Notes: generated from the letters alone by a model not told the origin. A DNA stretch of 64,000 nt from Collinsella sp. 4_8_47FAA (GCF_000763055.1 NZ_KN214135.1:492154-556153), one strand, 5' to 3'. Numbered from the stretch's first letter, positions 17,625-26,242 are shown. Translations and numbers: made by a program.

Positions 17625-19067
17625 ATGTCTTTGCTAAACCGCGTACAGCAGCTGCCGAAGGGCTTTGTTTGGGGCGCCGCAACCGCCGCGTACCAAACGG
17701 AAGGTTCCACGAAGGTGGCAGGCAAGGGTAAGACCATGTGGGACGATTACCTTGTCGCCCAGGGTCGCTTTTTGCCCGACCCGGCCAGTGATTTCTACAA
17801 CCGCTACGAGGAGGATATCCGCCTTTCTGCCGAGCATGGGCTCAACGCCATCCGTGTGTCCATCGCCTGGACCCGCATCTTCCCCAACGGCGACGATGCC
17901 GAGCCCCTCGCCGAGGGCGTTAAGCACTACCACGAGCTGTTCGCCTGCTGCAAAAAGTATGGCGTCGAGCCCTATGTGTCCCTGCATCACTTTGACTCCC
18001 CCGCCGCCCTGTTCAACCAGGGCGACTGGCTCAACCGCAAGACCGTCGACGCCTATGTGCGCTATGCCGAGTTCTGCTTCCGCGAGTTCCGCGAGGTCAA
18101 GAATTGGTTCACCATCAACGAGCTCATCAGCCTCTCGCACTCCCAATACATCCAAGGCAACTTCCCGCCCAACCATCACTTTGATGTGACGAGCGGCATC
18201 CAGAGCCAGCACAACGAGCTCGTTGCCCACGCCCGCGCCGTCAACCTGTATAAGGATCTTGACGAGACCGAGCACCTGGGCGGCCGCATTGGCATGGTCA
18301 ACGTCCTGACGCCGGCATATCCTGCCACCGACTCGCCCGCCGACCAGCACGCCGCCGACCTGTACAACGCCTTCTACACCGACTTCATCATGGACGGCGC
18401 CTTCCTGGGCCACTACTCCGCGCGCACCCTCTCACTCATCAACGAGATTCTGCGTGCCAACAACGCCACGCTTACGGTTGAGGACAGCGACATGGAGGAG
18501 CTCGCCAAGGCGGCGCCCCGCAACGATATGTTCGGCCTCAACTACTATCAGTCGGCGTTTATCGCCGCCTACGATGGCGAGTCCACCAACAGCTTTAACG
18601 GCACCGGAGACAAGGGCACCTCGTGCTTTAAGTTTAAGGGCGTCGGGCAGCAGGTCGATATGCCGGGTATCCCCACCACCGACTGGGATTGGCTCATCTA
18701 CCCGCAAGGCCTCTACGACACGCTCAAGCACATCAGCGCCACCTATCCCAACCTCCCCGTCATCTATATCACCGAAAACGGCCTGGGCCACAAGGACCCC
18801 GAGCCCGACGCAAACGGCATCGTCGCCGATCCCGAGCGCATCGACTTTGTCGACCAGCACATGGAGAAGGTGCTCCAGGCGCGCGCCGAGGGCGTCGACG
18901 TCCAGGGCTACTTTATCTGGAGCCTGCAGGACCAGTTCTCGTGGGCCAACGGCTATAACAAGCGCTACGGCCTGTTCTACATCGACTTCGACACGCAAAA
19001 ACGCTACATCAAGCAGTCGGCACTCTGGTACAAGGAGCTCGCCGACACTATGGCGGACGCGCAGTAG
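17625..19067 (+). CDS. lacG: 6-phospho-beta-galactosidase (copy 2)
   Basis: This GH1 enzyme of about 480 residues shows acid/base Glu in WFTINEL, nucleophile Glu in YITENGLG, and the 6-phosphate site SWANGYNKRYG. The ATG at 17625 has GAGAGGG at better spacing than the ATG at 17619. It differs from copies 1 and 3 in having TINEL instead of TFNEI and several insertions near residues 215-260, so it probably acts on a different galactoside. In this unit lacG precedes lacE, the reverse of units 1 and 3. Confidence 0.9.
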   Translation: MSLLNRVQQLPKGFVWGAATAAYQTEGSTKVAGKGKTMWDDYLVAQGRFLPDPASDFYNRYEEDIRLSAEHGLNAIRVSIAWTRIFPNGDDAEPLAEGVKHYHELFACCKKYGVEPYVSLHHFDSPAALFNQGDWLNRKTVDAYVRYAEFCFREFREVKNWFTINELISLSHSQYIQGNFPPNHHFDVTSGIQSQHNELVAHARAVNLYKDLDETEHLGGRIGMVNVLTPAYPATDSPADQHAADLYNAFYTDFIMDGAFLGHYSARTLSLINEILRANNATLTVEDSDMEELAKAAPRNDMFGLNYYQSAFIAAYDGESTNSFNGTGDKGTSCFKFKGVGQQVDMPGIPTTDWDWLIYPQGLYDTLKHISATYPNLPVIYITENGLGHKDPEPDANGIVADPERIDFVDQHMEKVLQARAEGVDVQGYFIWSLQDQFSWANGYNKRYGLFYIDFDTQKRYIKQSALWYKELADTMADAQ

Positions 19068-19093
19068 CGCATCGCCTCGCTTTCCCCCGAGAA

Positions 19094-19130
19094 GGGAGCG
19101 GCCCTATGCGATACAAACCCAGCCGCTCCC
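19094..19130 (+). other. Hairpin between lacG2 and lacE2
   Basis: A nine-base perfect stem (GGGAGCGGC and GCCGCTCCC) encloses 19 bases. It has no T-run. It is the third example in the window of a hairpin at a lacE/lacG junction. Confidence 0.55.
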
Positions 19131-19243
19131 CTCTCTCCCCCTGGGACCGACCCCGCCTGCACCCGGGCTTTTAGCAAGCGGGAGACCATATAGGTTTTCA
19201 ACGTCCATGCCATTAAGATTTCATGCAAAGAGGAGCGTGAACT

Positions 19244-21004
19244 ATGGAATCGATCGTTAAGTTCTTGGAGAAAGGTCAGCCGTACTTCGACAAGGTCTCT
19301 AAGAACATCTACCTTCAGGCCATTAAAGACGGCTTTTTGGCAGCAATGCCCATCATCCTGTCTTCTTCTGTCTTCCTGCTTATTTCGACCCTGCCGGGCG
19401 TTGTCGCCACGGTCGGCGGCTTTACGCTGCCCGACTGGTGGAACGTCGACGTCGTGAACTTCTGCAACAAGGTTTACAACTTCACGATGGGCGTCGTGGG
19501 CATCATGGTCGCCGGCACCACCGCAAGCGCGCTGACCGGCTCCAAGAACCGCCGCATGCCTGCCGGCAAGGCCATCAACGCCACGAGCACCATGGTCGCC
19601 GCCATGTGCGCTATGCTCATCTTGGCCGTTACCCAGACGAGTGCCAAGATCGACGGCGCCGATGTCTCGGTGTTCTTTACCGACAACATGGGCACCAAGG
19701 GCCTGCTGAGCTCCTTTGTCGCCGCATTTGCCACGGTCAACATCTATGCCTTCTGCATTAAGCGAGACATCACCATCAAGCTGCCCAAAGAAGTCCCCGG
19801 CGCCATCGCCCAGAACTTCCGCGACATCTTCGCCTTCAGCTTCTCCATCCTGTTTGTCGCCGTCATCGACGTTATCTGCCGCACCTGCTTGGCCGTCCCG
19901 TTTGCCAACGTCATCTCCACGCTGGTGAGCCCGCTGTTCGCCGCTGCCGATTCCTACGCCGGCCTCGCCCTCATCTGGTTCATGATCCCGCTGTTCTGGT
20001 TCATGGGCATCCACGGCCCCTCGGTCGTTAAGCCTGCCCTCAACGCCGCGCTGTTTGGCAACATCACCACCAACCTCGCCACGCTGCAGGCCGGCGGTCA
20101 CCCCGCCCTCGCCCTGACCGAGAACTTCGGTAACTACATCGGCGAACTCGGCGGCACCGGCGCCACGTTCATTGTCCCGATCATCTTCCTGCTCTTTATG
20201 CGCTCCAAGCAGCTCAAGGCCGTCGGCAAAGCCTCTGTCGTACCCGTGATGTTCGCCGTCAACGAGCCGCTGCTGTTCGCCGCGCCCATCATCCTCAACC
20301 CGTACTTCCTGATCCCGTTCCTGTTTGCCCCCGTGGCCAACGTCCTCATTGGTAAGTTCTTCATCGACTTTTTGGGCATGAACGGCTTTATCTATGCCAT
20401 GCCGTGGGCACTCCCCGGACCGATCGGCACCTTCATCGACACCAACTTCCAGCCGATCTCTCTGGTCCTGGTTGTCGTCCTGCTGGTCGTTGACTTCTTG
20501 ATCTACTACCCGTTCTGCAAGGCCTACGACAACGTCCTGTGCAAGCAGGAGGCCGAGACCCTGGCCGAAGAAGAGGCCGAGGAGACCAAGGCCGTCAAGA
20601 CCGCTGCCGCCCCCGCCGTTGAGGCTCCTGTTGTCGAGACCGCTTCTGCCACTGAGGCCTCCGCAGCTCCGTCCGCCCTTAAGGGCAAGGATCTGAGGGT
20701 TCTGGTTCTGTGCGCTGGCGCCGGCACCTCTGCACTGCTCGCCAACGCGCTTAAGGAAGGCGCCGACGAGCTGGGCATCGACATTACCGCCAACGCCGGT
20801 GCCTACGGCAGCCACTACGCCATCATGGACCAGTACAACGTCATCGTCCTGGCTCCGCAGGTTCGCACCTATTACAACGAGATGAAGGCCGACACCGACC
20901 GCCTGGGCATCACGCTGCTGTCGCCCAAGGGCAAACAGTACATCGACCTCACTAAGGATCCCAAGGGTGCCGTCGCCTGGATCGAGGAAAACCTCGAGGC
21001 ATAA
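19244..21004 (+). CDS. lacE: PTS lactose-type IICB permease (copy 2)
   Basis: This 586-residue IICB protein has the transmembrane IIC part (about 1-430) with GIHGPSVVKP and AVNEPLLFAAPIILNP, an Ala/Glu-rich linker and a IIB domain with phospho-Cys C490 in LCAGAGTSA. It starts behind AGAGGAG. It depends on an unlinked IIA, presumably LacF at 10869. It is followed by a clear terminator and then three palindromic repeats. It is closer in its IIB loop to copy 3 than to copy 1. Confidence 0.93.
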   Translation: MESIVKFLEKGQPYFDKVSKNIYLQAIKDGFLAAMPIILSSSVFLLISTLPGVVATVGGFTLPDWWNVDVVNFCNKVYNFTMGVVGIMVAGTTASALTGSKNRRMPAGKAINATSTMVAAMCAMLILAVTQTSAKIDGADVSVFFTDNMGTKGLLSSFVAAFATVNIYAFCIKRDITIKLPKEVPGAIAQNFRDIFAFSFSILFVAVIDVICRTCLAVPFANVISTLVSPLFAAADSYAGLALIWFMIPLFWFMGIHGPSVVKPALNAALFGNITTNLATLQAGGHPALALTENFGNYIGELGGTGATFIVPIIFLLFMRSKQLKAVGKASVVPVMFAVNEPLLFAAPIILNPYFLIPFLFAPVANVLIGKFFIDFLGMNGFIYAMPWALPGPIGTFIDTNFQPISLVLVVVLLVVDFLIYYPFCKAYDNVLCKQEAETLAEEEAEETKAVKTAAAPAVEAPVVETASATEASAAPSALKGKDLRVLVLCAGAGTSALLANALKEGADELGIDITANAGAYGSHYAIMDQYNVIVLAPQVRTYYNEMKADTDRLGITLLSPKGKQYIDLTKDPKGAVAWIEENLEA

Positions 21005-21038
21005 GACGCTGACACCACCTGCCGCTTGCAGACAATAA

Positions 21039-21080
21039 ATGGCCCGTGCATCGATGTGTGATGCGCGGGCCATTTTGTTT
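21039..21080 (+). terminator. Terminator of lacG2-lacE2
   Basis: A stem of AATGGCCCGTGCATC and GATGCGCGGGCCATT, with one mismatch, is followed by TTGTTT. Confidence 0.8.
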
Positions 21081-21100
21081 AGACCGCACCCGTCCTCCTG

Positions 21101-21163
21101 TTCATCTCAATCTGTAACATCTAGCCGAGTTTTTCGGTCCTAGCTGTTACAGATCGAGATGAA
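21101..21163. repeat. Convergent-end palindrome, copy 2 (subtype A)
   Basis: The arms are TTCATCTCAATCTGTAACA and TGTTACAGATCGAGATGAA. Compared with copy 1, TTTGTCTC has become TTCATCTC, and the opposite arm has changed from GAGACAAA to GAGATGAA. These paired changes keep the stem. The loop again reads GCCGAGTTTTT. Confidence 0.8.
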
Positions 21164-21180
21164 CGCACAGGCCAAGCCGA

Positions 21181-21242
21181 AAATCTCAATCTGTAACATG
21201 TAGACCACTTTTGACCGTCTAGTTGTTACAGATCGAGACAAA
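21181..21242. repeat. Convergent-end palindrome, copy 3 (subtype B)
   Basis: Outer arms TCTCAATCTGTAACA and TGTTACAGATCGAGA are the same as in subtype A, but the centre is TAGACCACTTTTGACCGTCTA. The inner stem TAGAC/GTCTA replaces CTAG/CTAG of subtype A. Confidence 0.8.
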
Positions 21243-21260
21243 CGGAATAAGCCGGGCCAA

Positions 21261-21322
21261 AAATCTCGATCCGTAACATCTAGCCGAGTTTTTGGGTCCT
21301 AGCTGTTACAGATTGAGACAAA
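21261..21322. repeat. Convergent-end palindrome, copy 4 (subtype A)
   Basis: Arms TCTCGATCCGTAACA and TGTTACAGATTGAGA enclose the subtype A centre CTAGCCGAGTTTTT. It ends 20 bases before the R4 stop codon, so copies 2 to 4 fill the whole gap between the lacE2 terminator and R4. Confidence 0.8.
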
Positions 21323-21341
21323 CGGAATAGGCCGAGCACGT

Positions 21342-22343
21342 CTACGCCCGCAAGTCCTTCACGCTGAAACGCTCGACCAGCACGCCCGAGACAAGCGTAC
21401 GGCTTCTGGAGCTCGGGGCTTCCAGACCCGCGACCACCTCGTTGAGCGCGCGGACACCAAGTTCGCGATGACGAAACTTCACCGATGTCAAAATCGAGTT
21501 GGGAATCGTCTTGTAGAGCTCATCGTCGAAGCCGATCACGGACACATCGTCGGGTACGCTCAGCCCCTTATCGCGCAGAGCCGTCATAACGCCGTTGGCC
21601 ATGCAATCGTTGGCGGCTAGGACCGCCGTACAGTCGGGCTTATCGGCAAGCACGAGACCTGCAGCATACCCGCTATCCGCACCCCAATCGCCCTGCAGCG
21701 GCTCGGGCGGCTCAAGGCCGCGCGCCTTGAGCGCCGCACGCCAACCCTTCATACGACATTGACTCGACAGCGACTCTTGCTTACCCGAAATGAAATACAC
21801 GTTCTTGTGACCGTGATCCAAGAAGTACTCGCACGCCATGCGCGCGCCGCCCTCTTGATCGTCACTGACGGTAGAGCAGGTAGGATGCTCCATCGGCGTG
21901 ATAATCACCGTCTTGAGGTCTTTCGGCGCCTCGAAGGTATCAAAGTCGTCGACCATCTGACGCAGGTTGAAGATCATGCCGTCGACGGGAAGCTGTGACA
22001 TTCTGCGCGCTGCATCTGCAAGGGTCATCTTATCCCCCGCACGCTTCTTGATCATCGTGATCGCAAACCCGCGCTCCTCGGCAGCGTCGGCAATACCGTC
22101 AATCATGTCTACGGCGCCGCCCGACAAATGGAACATCACTACACCGATGCACCCGTAACGACCCAACTTGAGTGAACGCGCGGCAAAGTTGGTCCGGAAC
22201 CCAAGCGCCTCCATGGCAGCATGGACCTTATCGCGTGTCGACTCGCGTACGCTATCAGGCTCATTGATCACACGAGACACCGTCTTGAGGGAAACGCCCG
22301 CGGCAAGTGCCACATCGTTCATTGAGACGCTTTTCTTGTCCAT
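21342..22343 (-). CDS. LacI-family regulator R4, next to lacE3-lacG3
   Basis: This LacI-type repressor is 333 residues if started at ATG 22343 (MDKKSVSMNDVA...). A longer frame reaches 22421 but adds a stretch with no family resemblance. The HTH reads VALAAGVSLKTVSRVIN, with specificity pair Leu-Lys, the most different of the four. Its presumed operator is also the most different: a perfect palindrome with ACA/TGT triplets. It is divergent from lacE3-lacG3, which it probably represses. Confidence 0.88.
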   Translation of the reverse strand: MDKKSVSMNDVALAAGVSLKTVSRVINEPDSVRESTRDKVHAAMEALGFRTNFAARSLKLGRYGCIGVVMFHLSGGAVDMIDGIADAAEERGFAITMIKKRAGDKMTLADAARRMSQLPVDGMIFNLRQMVDDFDTFEAPKDLKTVIITPMEHPTCSTVSDDQEGGARMACEYFLDHGHKNVYFISGKQESLSSQCRMKGWRAALKARGLEPPEPLQGDWGADSGYAAGLVLADKPDCTAVLAANDCMANGVMTALRDKGLSVPDDVSVIGFDDELYKTIPNSILTSVKFRHRELGVRALNEVVAGLEAPSSRSRTLVSGVLVERFSVKDLRA

Positions 22344-22425
22344 CGTTGCCAATGCTTCTCCAGTCAGTTCCCTGTTGATTGTTCTTTGCGTCCTAGCATA
22401 CACTACCTGCTCAACTTTCAAATTT

Positions 22426-22524
22426 ACCGTTTACCGGACAATCCCGACCGTTCACCCGCAAATCCTTGTTGCCTTTCTAGAAATGTCTTACGTTGTCATT
22501 AACGAAATGACAACGTTGTCATTT
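22426..22524. promoter_or_regulatory. lacE3/R4 divergent control region
   Basis: Two ACCGTT boxes (ACCGTTTACCGG at 22426-22437 and ACCGTTCACCCG at 22447-22458) are followed by two LacI-type sites. AAATGTCTTACGTTGTCATT lies at 22481-22500, and the perfect 20-base palindrome AAATGACAACGTTGTCATTT at 22505-22524. The lacE3 start is 100 bases further on. Confidence 0.7.
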
Positions 22525-22626
22525 CACAATGCCTTCCTTACCTGGAAGGTTTCCGGGCAGTCCTGACCATCCATCGACGACCAGTTCCATCCACATGCAT
22601 CGCGCATCAAGTAGCAAAGGAGCTCT

Positions 22627-24405
22627 ATGGACGCCATCGTAAAGATGCTCGAAAAGCATCAACCGTTCTTTGAGAAGATCTCGAGGAACATCTACCTCCA
22701 GGCCATCAAGGACGGATTCCTTGGGTGCATGCCCATCGTCCTCACCTCTTCGATCTTCCTGTTGATCGCCACCCTTCCCGGCGTCGTTGGCATCACGCTG
22801 CCCCAGCCGCTCATCGACTGGTGCAACAAGCTGTACAACTTCACCATGGGCGTCATGGGCATCATGGTTGCCGGCACCACCGCCAAGAACTTCACGGCTT
22901 CCATGAACCGTCGCATGCCCGCCGGCAAGGTGCTCAACGACGGCTCCACCATGGTGGCCGCCCAGTGCAGCATGCTGCTTCTCGCTGTTACGCAGTTCAC
23001 CACCAAGTTCGACGGCTCCGAGCTTTCGGTCTTCGATTGCACCAGCATGGGTACGCGCGGTCTGTTCTCGGCCTATATCGCCGCATTCATTACCGTGTGG
23101 GTTTATAAGTTCTGTGTCTCGCGCGATCTGACCATTAAGCTGCCCAAGGAGGTCCCGGGCGCCATCGCTCAGAACTTCCGCGACATCATCCCCTTCGGCG
23201 GCGCCGTCATCATCTGCGGCATCATCGATGTCGTCGTGCGCAACCTCATGGGCGTTCCGTTCTCCGAGCTGCTTATCAAACTGCTCTCCCCGCTCTTCAC
23301 TGCGGCAGAGACCTATCCCGGACTTATCCTTATCCAGGCAGCCACCGCGTTCTTCTGGTTCATCGGCGTCCACGGCCCCTCGATCGTCCAGCCGGGCATC
23401 GACCCCATCCGTCTTGCCAACCAGGCCGAGAACCTGCAGGTTCTGCTGGCCGGTGGCCACCCCGCCCACTCCCTCACCTTTAACATGTCGCTCGTGGGTG
23501 AGTTCGGCGGCACCGGCGCCACCTTCATCGTGCCGCTTCTGCTGATTCTCTTTATGAAGTCCAAGCAGCTCAAAGCCGTCGGTAAGGCCTCGATTGTTCC
23601 TGTTGCCTTCGCCGTCAACGAACCGCTGCTCTTTGGCGCGCCGATGATCCTTAACCCCTACATGCTCATCCCCTTTGTTGCCGCCGGCTGCGTCAACGTG
23701 AGTGTTGCCAAGTTCTTTATCGATAACGTGGGCATGAACGGCTTCTCCTTCGTGGTGCCTTGGGCCACCCCTGCCCCCATCGGCATCTTCATCACCACGA
23801 ACTTCCAGCTTATCGCCTTGGTGTTTGTCGCGATCATCATCTTGCTGGACGCCATCATCTACCTGCCGTTCTTGAAGGCATACGATAAGCTGCTCTGCGA
23901 CCAGGAGGCCGAGCGCGCCGCCGAGCTGGGTCTTGAGTCCGATGGTGCTGCCACCATCGCCGCCAGCACCTCTGCGCCCGCTGTCGAGCAGACGACCGCT
24001 TCCGTCGAGACGACCGCTGCCGCCGCCGACAGCGAGCCTGTCGCCGATCAGCCCGAGCCCGCTGCCGATGCATCCGCTAAGAAGGATGTCGACGGCCTGA
24101 AAGTCCTCGTCCTGTGCGCCGGCGCCGGCACCTCTGCCATGCTTGCCAACGCCATCAAGGAAGGTGCCGCGCAGACCGGAGAGAACATCGCTTCCTCCGC
24201 AGGCGCCTATGGCCAGCACACCGCCATCATGGATCAGTACGACGTCATCGTGCTCGCCCCGCAGGTTCGTAGCTACTACAACGACATGAAGGCCGACACC
24301 GATCGTCTGGGCATTAAGCTGCTCGCTCCCCGCGGTAAGGAATATATCGACCTTACCCGCGACCCCGCTGGCGCCATCAAGTGGCTCCGCGAGAACCTCG
24401 ACTAG
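22627..24405 (+). CDS. lacE: PTS lactose-type IICB permease (copy 3)
   Basis: This 592-residue IICB protein has IIC helices with GVHGPSIVQP and AVNEPLLFGAPMILNP, an Ala/Glu/Pro linker (about 435-490), and IIB with phospho-Cys C497 in LCAGAGTSA. An AAAGGAG site precedes the ATG. It forms a unit with lacG3 in the same order as unit 1. There is no IIA gene beside it. Confidence 0.93.
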   Translation: MDAIVKMLEKHQPFFEKISRNIYLQAIKDGFLGCMPIVLTSSIFLLIATLPGVVGITLPQPLIDWCNKLYNFTMGVMGIMVAGTTAKNFTASMNRRMPAGKVLNDGSTMVAAQCSMLLLAVTQFTTKFDGSELSVFDCTSMGTRGLFSAYIAAFITVWVYKFCVSRDLTIKLPKEVPGAIAQNFRDIIPFGGAVIICGIIDVVVRNLMGVPFSELLIKLLSPLFTAAETYPGLILIQAATAFFWFIGVHGPSIVQPGIDPIRLANQAENLQVLLAGGHPAHSLTFNMSLVGEFGGTGATFIVPLLLILFMKSKQLKAVGKASIVPVAFAVNEPLLFGAPMILNPYMLIPFVAAGCVNVSVAKFFIDNVGMNGFSFVVPWATPAPIGIFITTNFQLIALVFVAIIILLDAIIYLPFLKAYDKLLCDQEAERAAELGLESDGAATIAASTSAPAVEQTTASVETTAAAADSEPVADQPEPAADASAKKDVDGLKVLVLCAGAGTSAMLANAIKEGAAQTGENIASSAGAYGQHTAIMDQYDVIVLAPQVRSYYNDMKADTDRLGIKLLAPRGKEYIDLTRDPAGAIKWLRENLD

Positions 24406-24419
24406 TTCCTCCCTCTGTT

Positions 24420-24446
24420 GGTGCCCGGATTCCCGGTTCGGGCACC
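24420..24446 (+). other. Hairpin between lacE3 and lacG3
   Basis: An eight-base perfect stem (GGTGCCCG and CGGGCACC) lies between the stop codon of lacE3 and the lacG3 ribosome site, with no T-run. Confidence 0.55.
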
Positions 24447-24480
24447 TCTCCCTATTCGTATCCCACAGAAAGGATGACTC

Positions 24481-25902
24481 ATGACCAACCCCATGCAGTT
24501 CCCCGACGGCTTTGTGTTTGGCGGCGCCACCGCTGCTTACCAGGTTGAGGGCGAGACCCGTACGCACGGCAAGGGCAAAGTGCCCTGGGACGATTTCCTG
24601 GCAGCCCAGGGTCGCTTCTCCCCCGATCCTGCAAGCGATTTCTACAACAAGTACCCGGTCGATATTGACCTGTGCCAGCGCTTCGGCATCAACGGTATTC
24701 GCGTCTCCATCGCTTGGAGCCGTATCTTCCCCAACGGCACTGGCGAGATTAACCCCGAGGGCGTCGCCTTCTATCACGAGCTTTTCGCCACCTGCAACAA
24801 AGCCGGCGTTATCCCCTATGTCACGCTCGATCACTTTGATACGCCCGAGGCCTTTTACCAGAACGGCGGCGAGGGCTTCCTGACGCGCACGACGATCGAC
24901 GCCTTTGTCGAGTACGCCAAGTTCTGCTTTGCCGAGTTCACCGAGGTCAAGCACTGGTTTACCTTTAACGAGATTCCCGCAACCGCCGAGGGCAGCTTTA
25001 TCGTCGGCAACTGGCCGCACGGCGAGAAGTATCGCCTGGACAAGGCCTTCCAGCTCATGCACAACATGATGGTGGCCCATGCCAAGGCCGTCGTCGCCTT
25101 CCACGAGGGCGGCTTTGAGGGCGAGATCGGCATTGTCCAGAACCTGGAGCCCAAGTATCCCCTCGATCCCAGCAGCGCTGCCGACTGCGAGGCAGCTCGC
25201 ATGGCCGACGTCATCAACAACCGCTGGGTACTCGACGCCACCTTCCGCGGCCACTATGCAGCCGACACCATGGAAGCCGCGACCAAGCTGGCCCATATCG
25301 CCGGCGGCGAGCTCGACGTCCGTGACGAGGACATCGCCGCGCTGACCGCCGCGCTCCCCTACAACGATTGCCTGGGCGTCAACACCTACAAGTGCCAGTT
25401 CCTGCGTGCCGCCGAGGGCGAAAACGACATCAACCACAATGGCACCGGCGACAAGGGCTCTTCGCGCTGGTTCCTCAAGGGCGTGGGCGAGTCATGCGTG
25501 CGCGAAGGCGTTCCCACCACCGATTGGGACTGGATCATCTATCCCGAGGGCCTCTACGACCTGCTGCTTCGCATTAAGAACGATTACCCCAACTACAAGA
25601 AGATCTACATCACCGAGAACGGCATGGGCTATAAGGACGACTTCGAGGATGGCTTTATCGACGACGCCCCTCGTATCGACTACATGCGCCAGCATCTCGC
25701 GTGGATCCTCAAGGCGATCGACGGCGGCGTGAACGTCGACGGCTACTTTGTGTGGTCGCTACAGGACCAGTTCTCCTGGACCAACGGCTACAACAAGCGC
25801 TACGGCCTGTTCTACATCGACTTTGAGACCCAGAAGCGCTATCCCAAGGCGAGCGCGTACTGGTACAAGAACGTCGCGGAGACCGGCCTGCTCATGGCCT
25901 AG
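24481..25902 (+). CDS. lacG: 6-phospho-beta-galactosidase (copy 3)
   Basis: This 473-residue GH1 enzyme is very close to copy 1, sharing the N-terminal segment FVFGGATAAYQVEGETRTHG. The acid/base Glu is in WFTFNEI, the nucleophile in YITENGMG, and the 6-phosphate site in SWTNGYNKRYG. It starts at an ATG behind AGAAAGG. The similarity in both lacE order and lacG sequence suggests units 1 and 3 arose by duplication, while their regulators and operators diverged. Confidence 0.92.
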   Translation: MTNPMQFPDGFVFGGATAAYQVEGETRTHGKGKVPWDDFLAAQGRFSPDPASDFYNKYPVDIDLCQRFGINGIRVSIAWSRIFPNGTGEINPEGVAFYHELFATCNKAGVIPYVTLDHFDTPEAFYQNGGEGFLTRTTIDAFVEYAKFCFAEFTEVKHWFTFNEIPATAEGSFIVGNWPHGEKYRLDKAFQLMHNMMVAHAKAVVAFHEGGFEGEIGIVQNLEPKYPLDPSSAADCEAARMADVINNRWVLDATFRGHYAADTMEAATKLAHIAGGELDVRDEDIAALTAALPYNDCLGVNTYKCQFLRAAEGENDINHNGTGDKGSSRWFLKGVGESCVREGVPTTDWDWIIYPEGLYDLLLRIKNDYPNYKKIYITENGMGYKDDFEDGFIDDAPRIDYMRQHLAWILKAIDGGVNVDGYFVWSLQDQFSWTNGYNKRYGLFYIDFETQKRYPKASAYWYKNVAETGLLMA

Positions 25903-25924
25903 TTTCCGCCGCATACCCCCTGTC

Positions 25925-25973
25925 GGCCGCATGCGAATCCCTCCACGGGTTCGTATGCGGCCTTTTTGTTTTT
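25925..25973 (+). terminator. Terminator of lacE3-lacG3
   Basis: A stem of GGCCGCATGCGAATCC and GGGTTCGTATGCGGCC is followed by TTTTTGTTTTT. Confidence 0.88.
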
Positions 25974-25992
25974 AACCGAGCCGCGCCGCACG

Positions 25993-26055
25993 TTTGTCTC
26001 GATCTGTAACATCTAGTCGAGTATTTCGGCCCTAGCTGTTACAGATCAAGACAAA
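25993..26055. repeat. Convergent-end palindrome, copy 5 (subtype A)
   Basis: Arms TTTGTCTCGATCTGTAACA and TGTTACAGATCAAGACAAA enclose CTAGTCGAGTATTTCGG. It follows the lacG3 terminator. Confidence 0.8.
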
Positions 26056-26076
26056 CAGAACGCCCGAGCAGAAATA

Positions 26077-26134
26077 TCTCAATCTGTAACACGTAGCCCA
26101 CTTTTAACCGTCTAACTGTTACAGATCGAGACAA
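26077..26134. repeat. Convergent-end palindrome, copy 6 (subtype B)
   Basis: Arms TCTCAATCTGTAACA and TGTTACAGATCGAGA enclose a subtype B centre (GTAGCCCACTTTTAACCGTCTA). As in the cluster at 21101-21322, an A copy is followed by a B copy. Confidence 0.8.
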
Positions 26135-26186
26135 TAAGATAGTCAAATCCGAACTTTCCAAGCAGTTATAAAGCATGGTTTCTAGT

Positions 26187-26242
26187 TTTCGGTATCACGA
26201 ACATACTTTCGGTATCATTTGATACCGATATGATACCGAAAA
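26187..26242. promoter_or_regulatory. Cluster of TTTCGGTATCA half-sites
   Basis: Four copies of TTTCGGTATCA or its core CGGTATCA lie in 56 bases: direct at 26187 and 26207, inverted at 26219 and 26230. Two form the palindrome CGGTATCATTTGATACCG (26210-26227). It looks like the operator of a dimeric regulator, but the flanking genes converge on it, so no obvious promoter uses it. The rest of the gap to 26451 has no gene; it holds a stem (GACACGTAAAA and TTTTACGCGTC, 26361-26394). Confidence 0.5.

Noticed and set aside
19004-21073. 689-codon minus-strand frame opposite lacE2
   Set aside because: Antisense shadow of a full LacE gene with a conserved active-site Cys.
22519-25437. 972-codon open frame on the minus strand opposite lacE3-lacG3
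   Set aside because: It is the antisense shadow of two well-supported genes. High GC with G/C in third positions removes stop codons in this frame, and the product is low-complexity Gly/Val/Asp sequence with no known domain.
16163-26134. CRISPR array from the six similar repeats
   Set aside because: The copies are palindromes in three separate gaps with uneven spacing and no unique spacers or cas genes.
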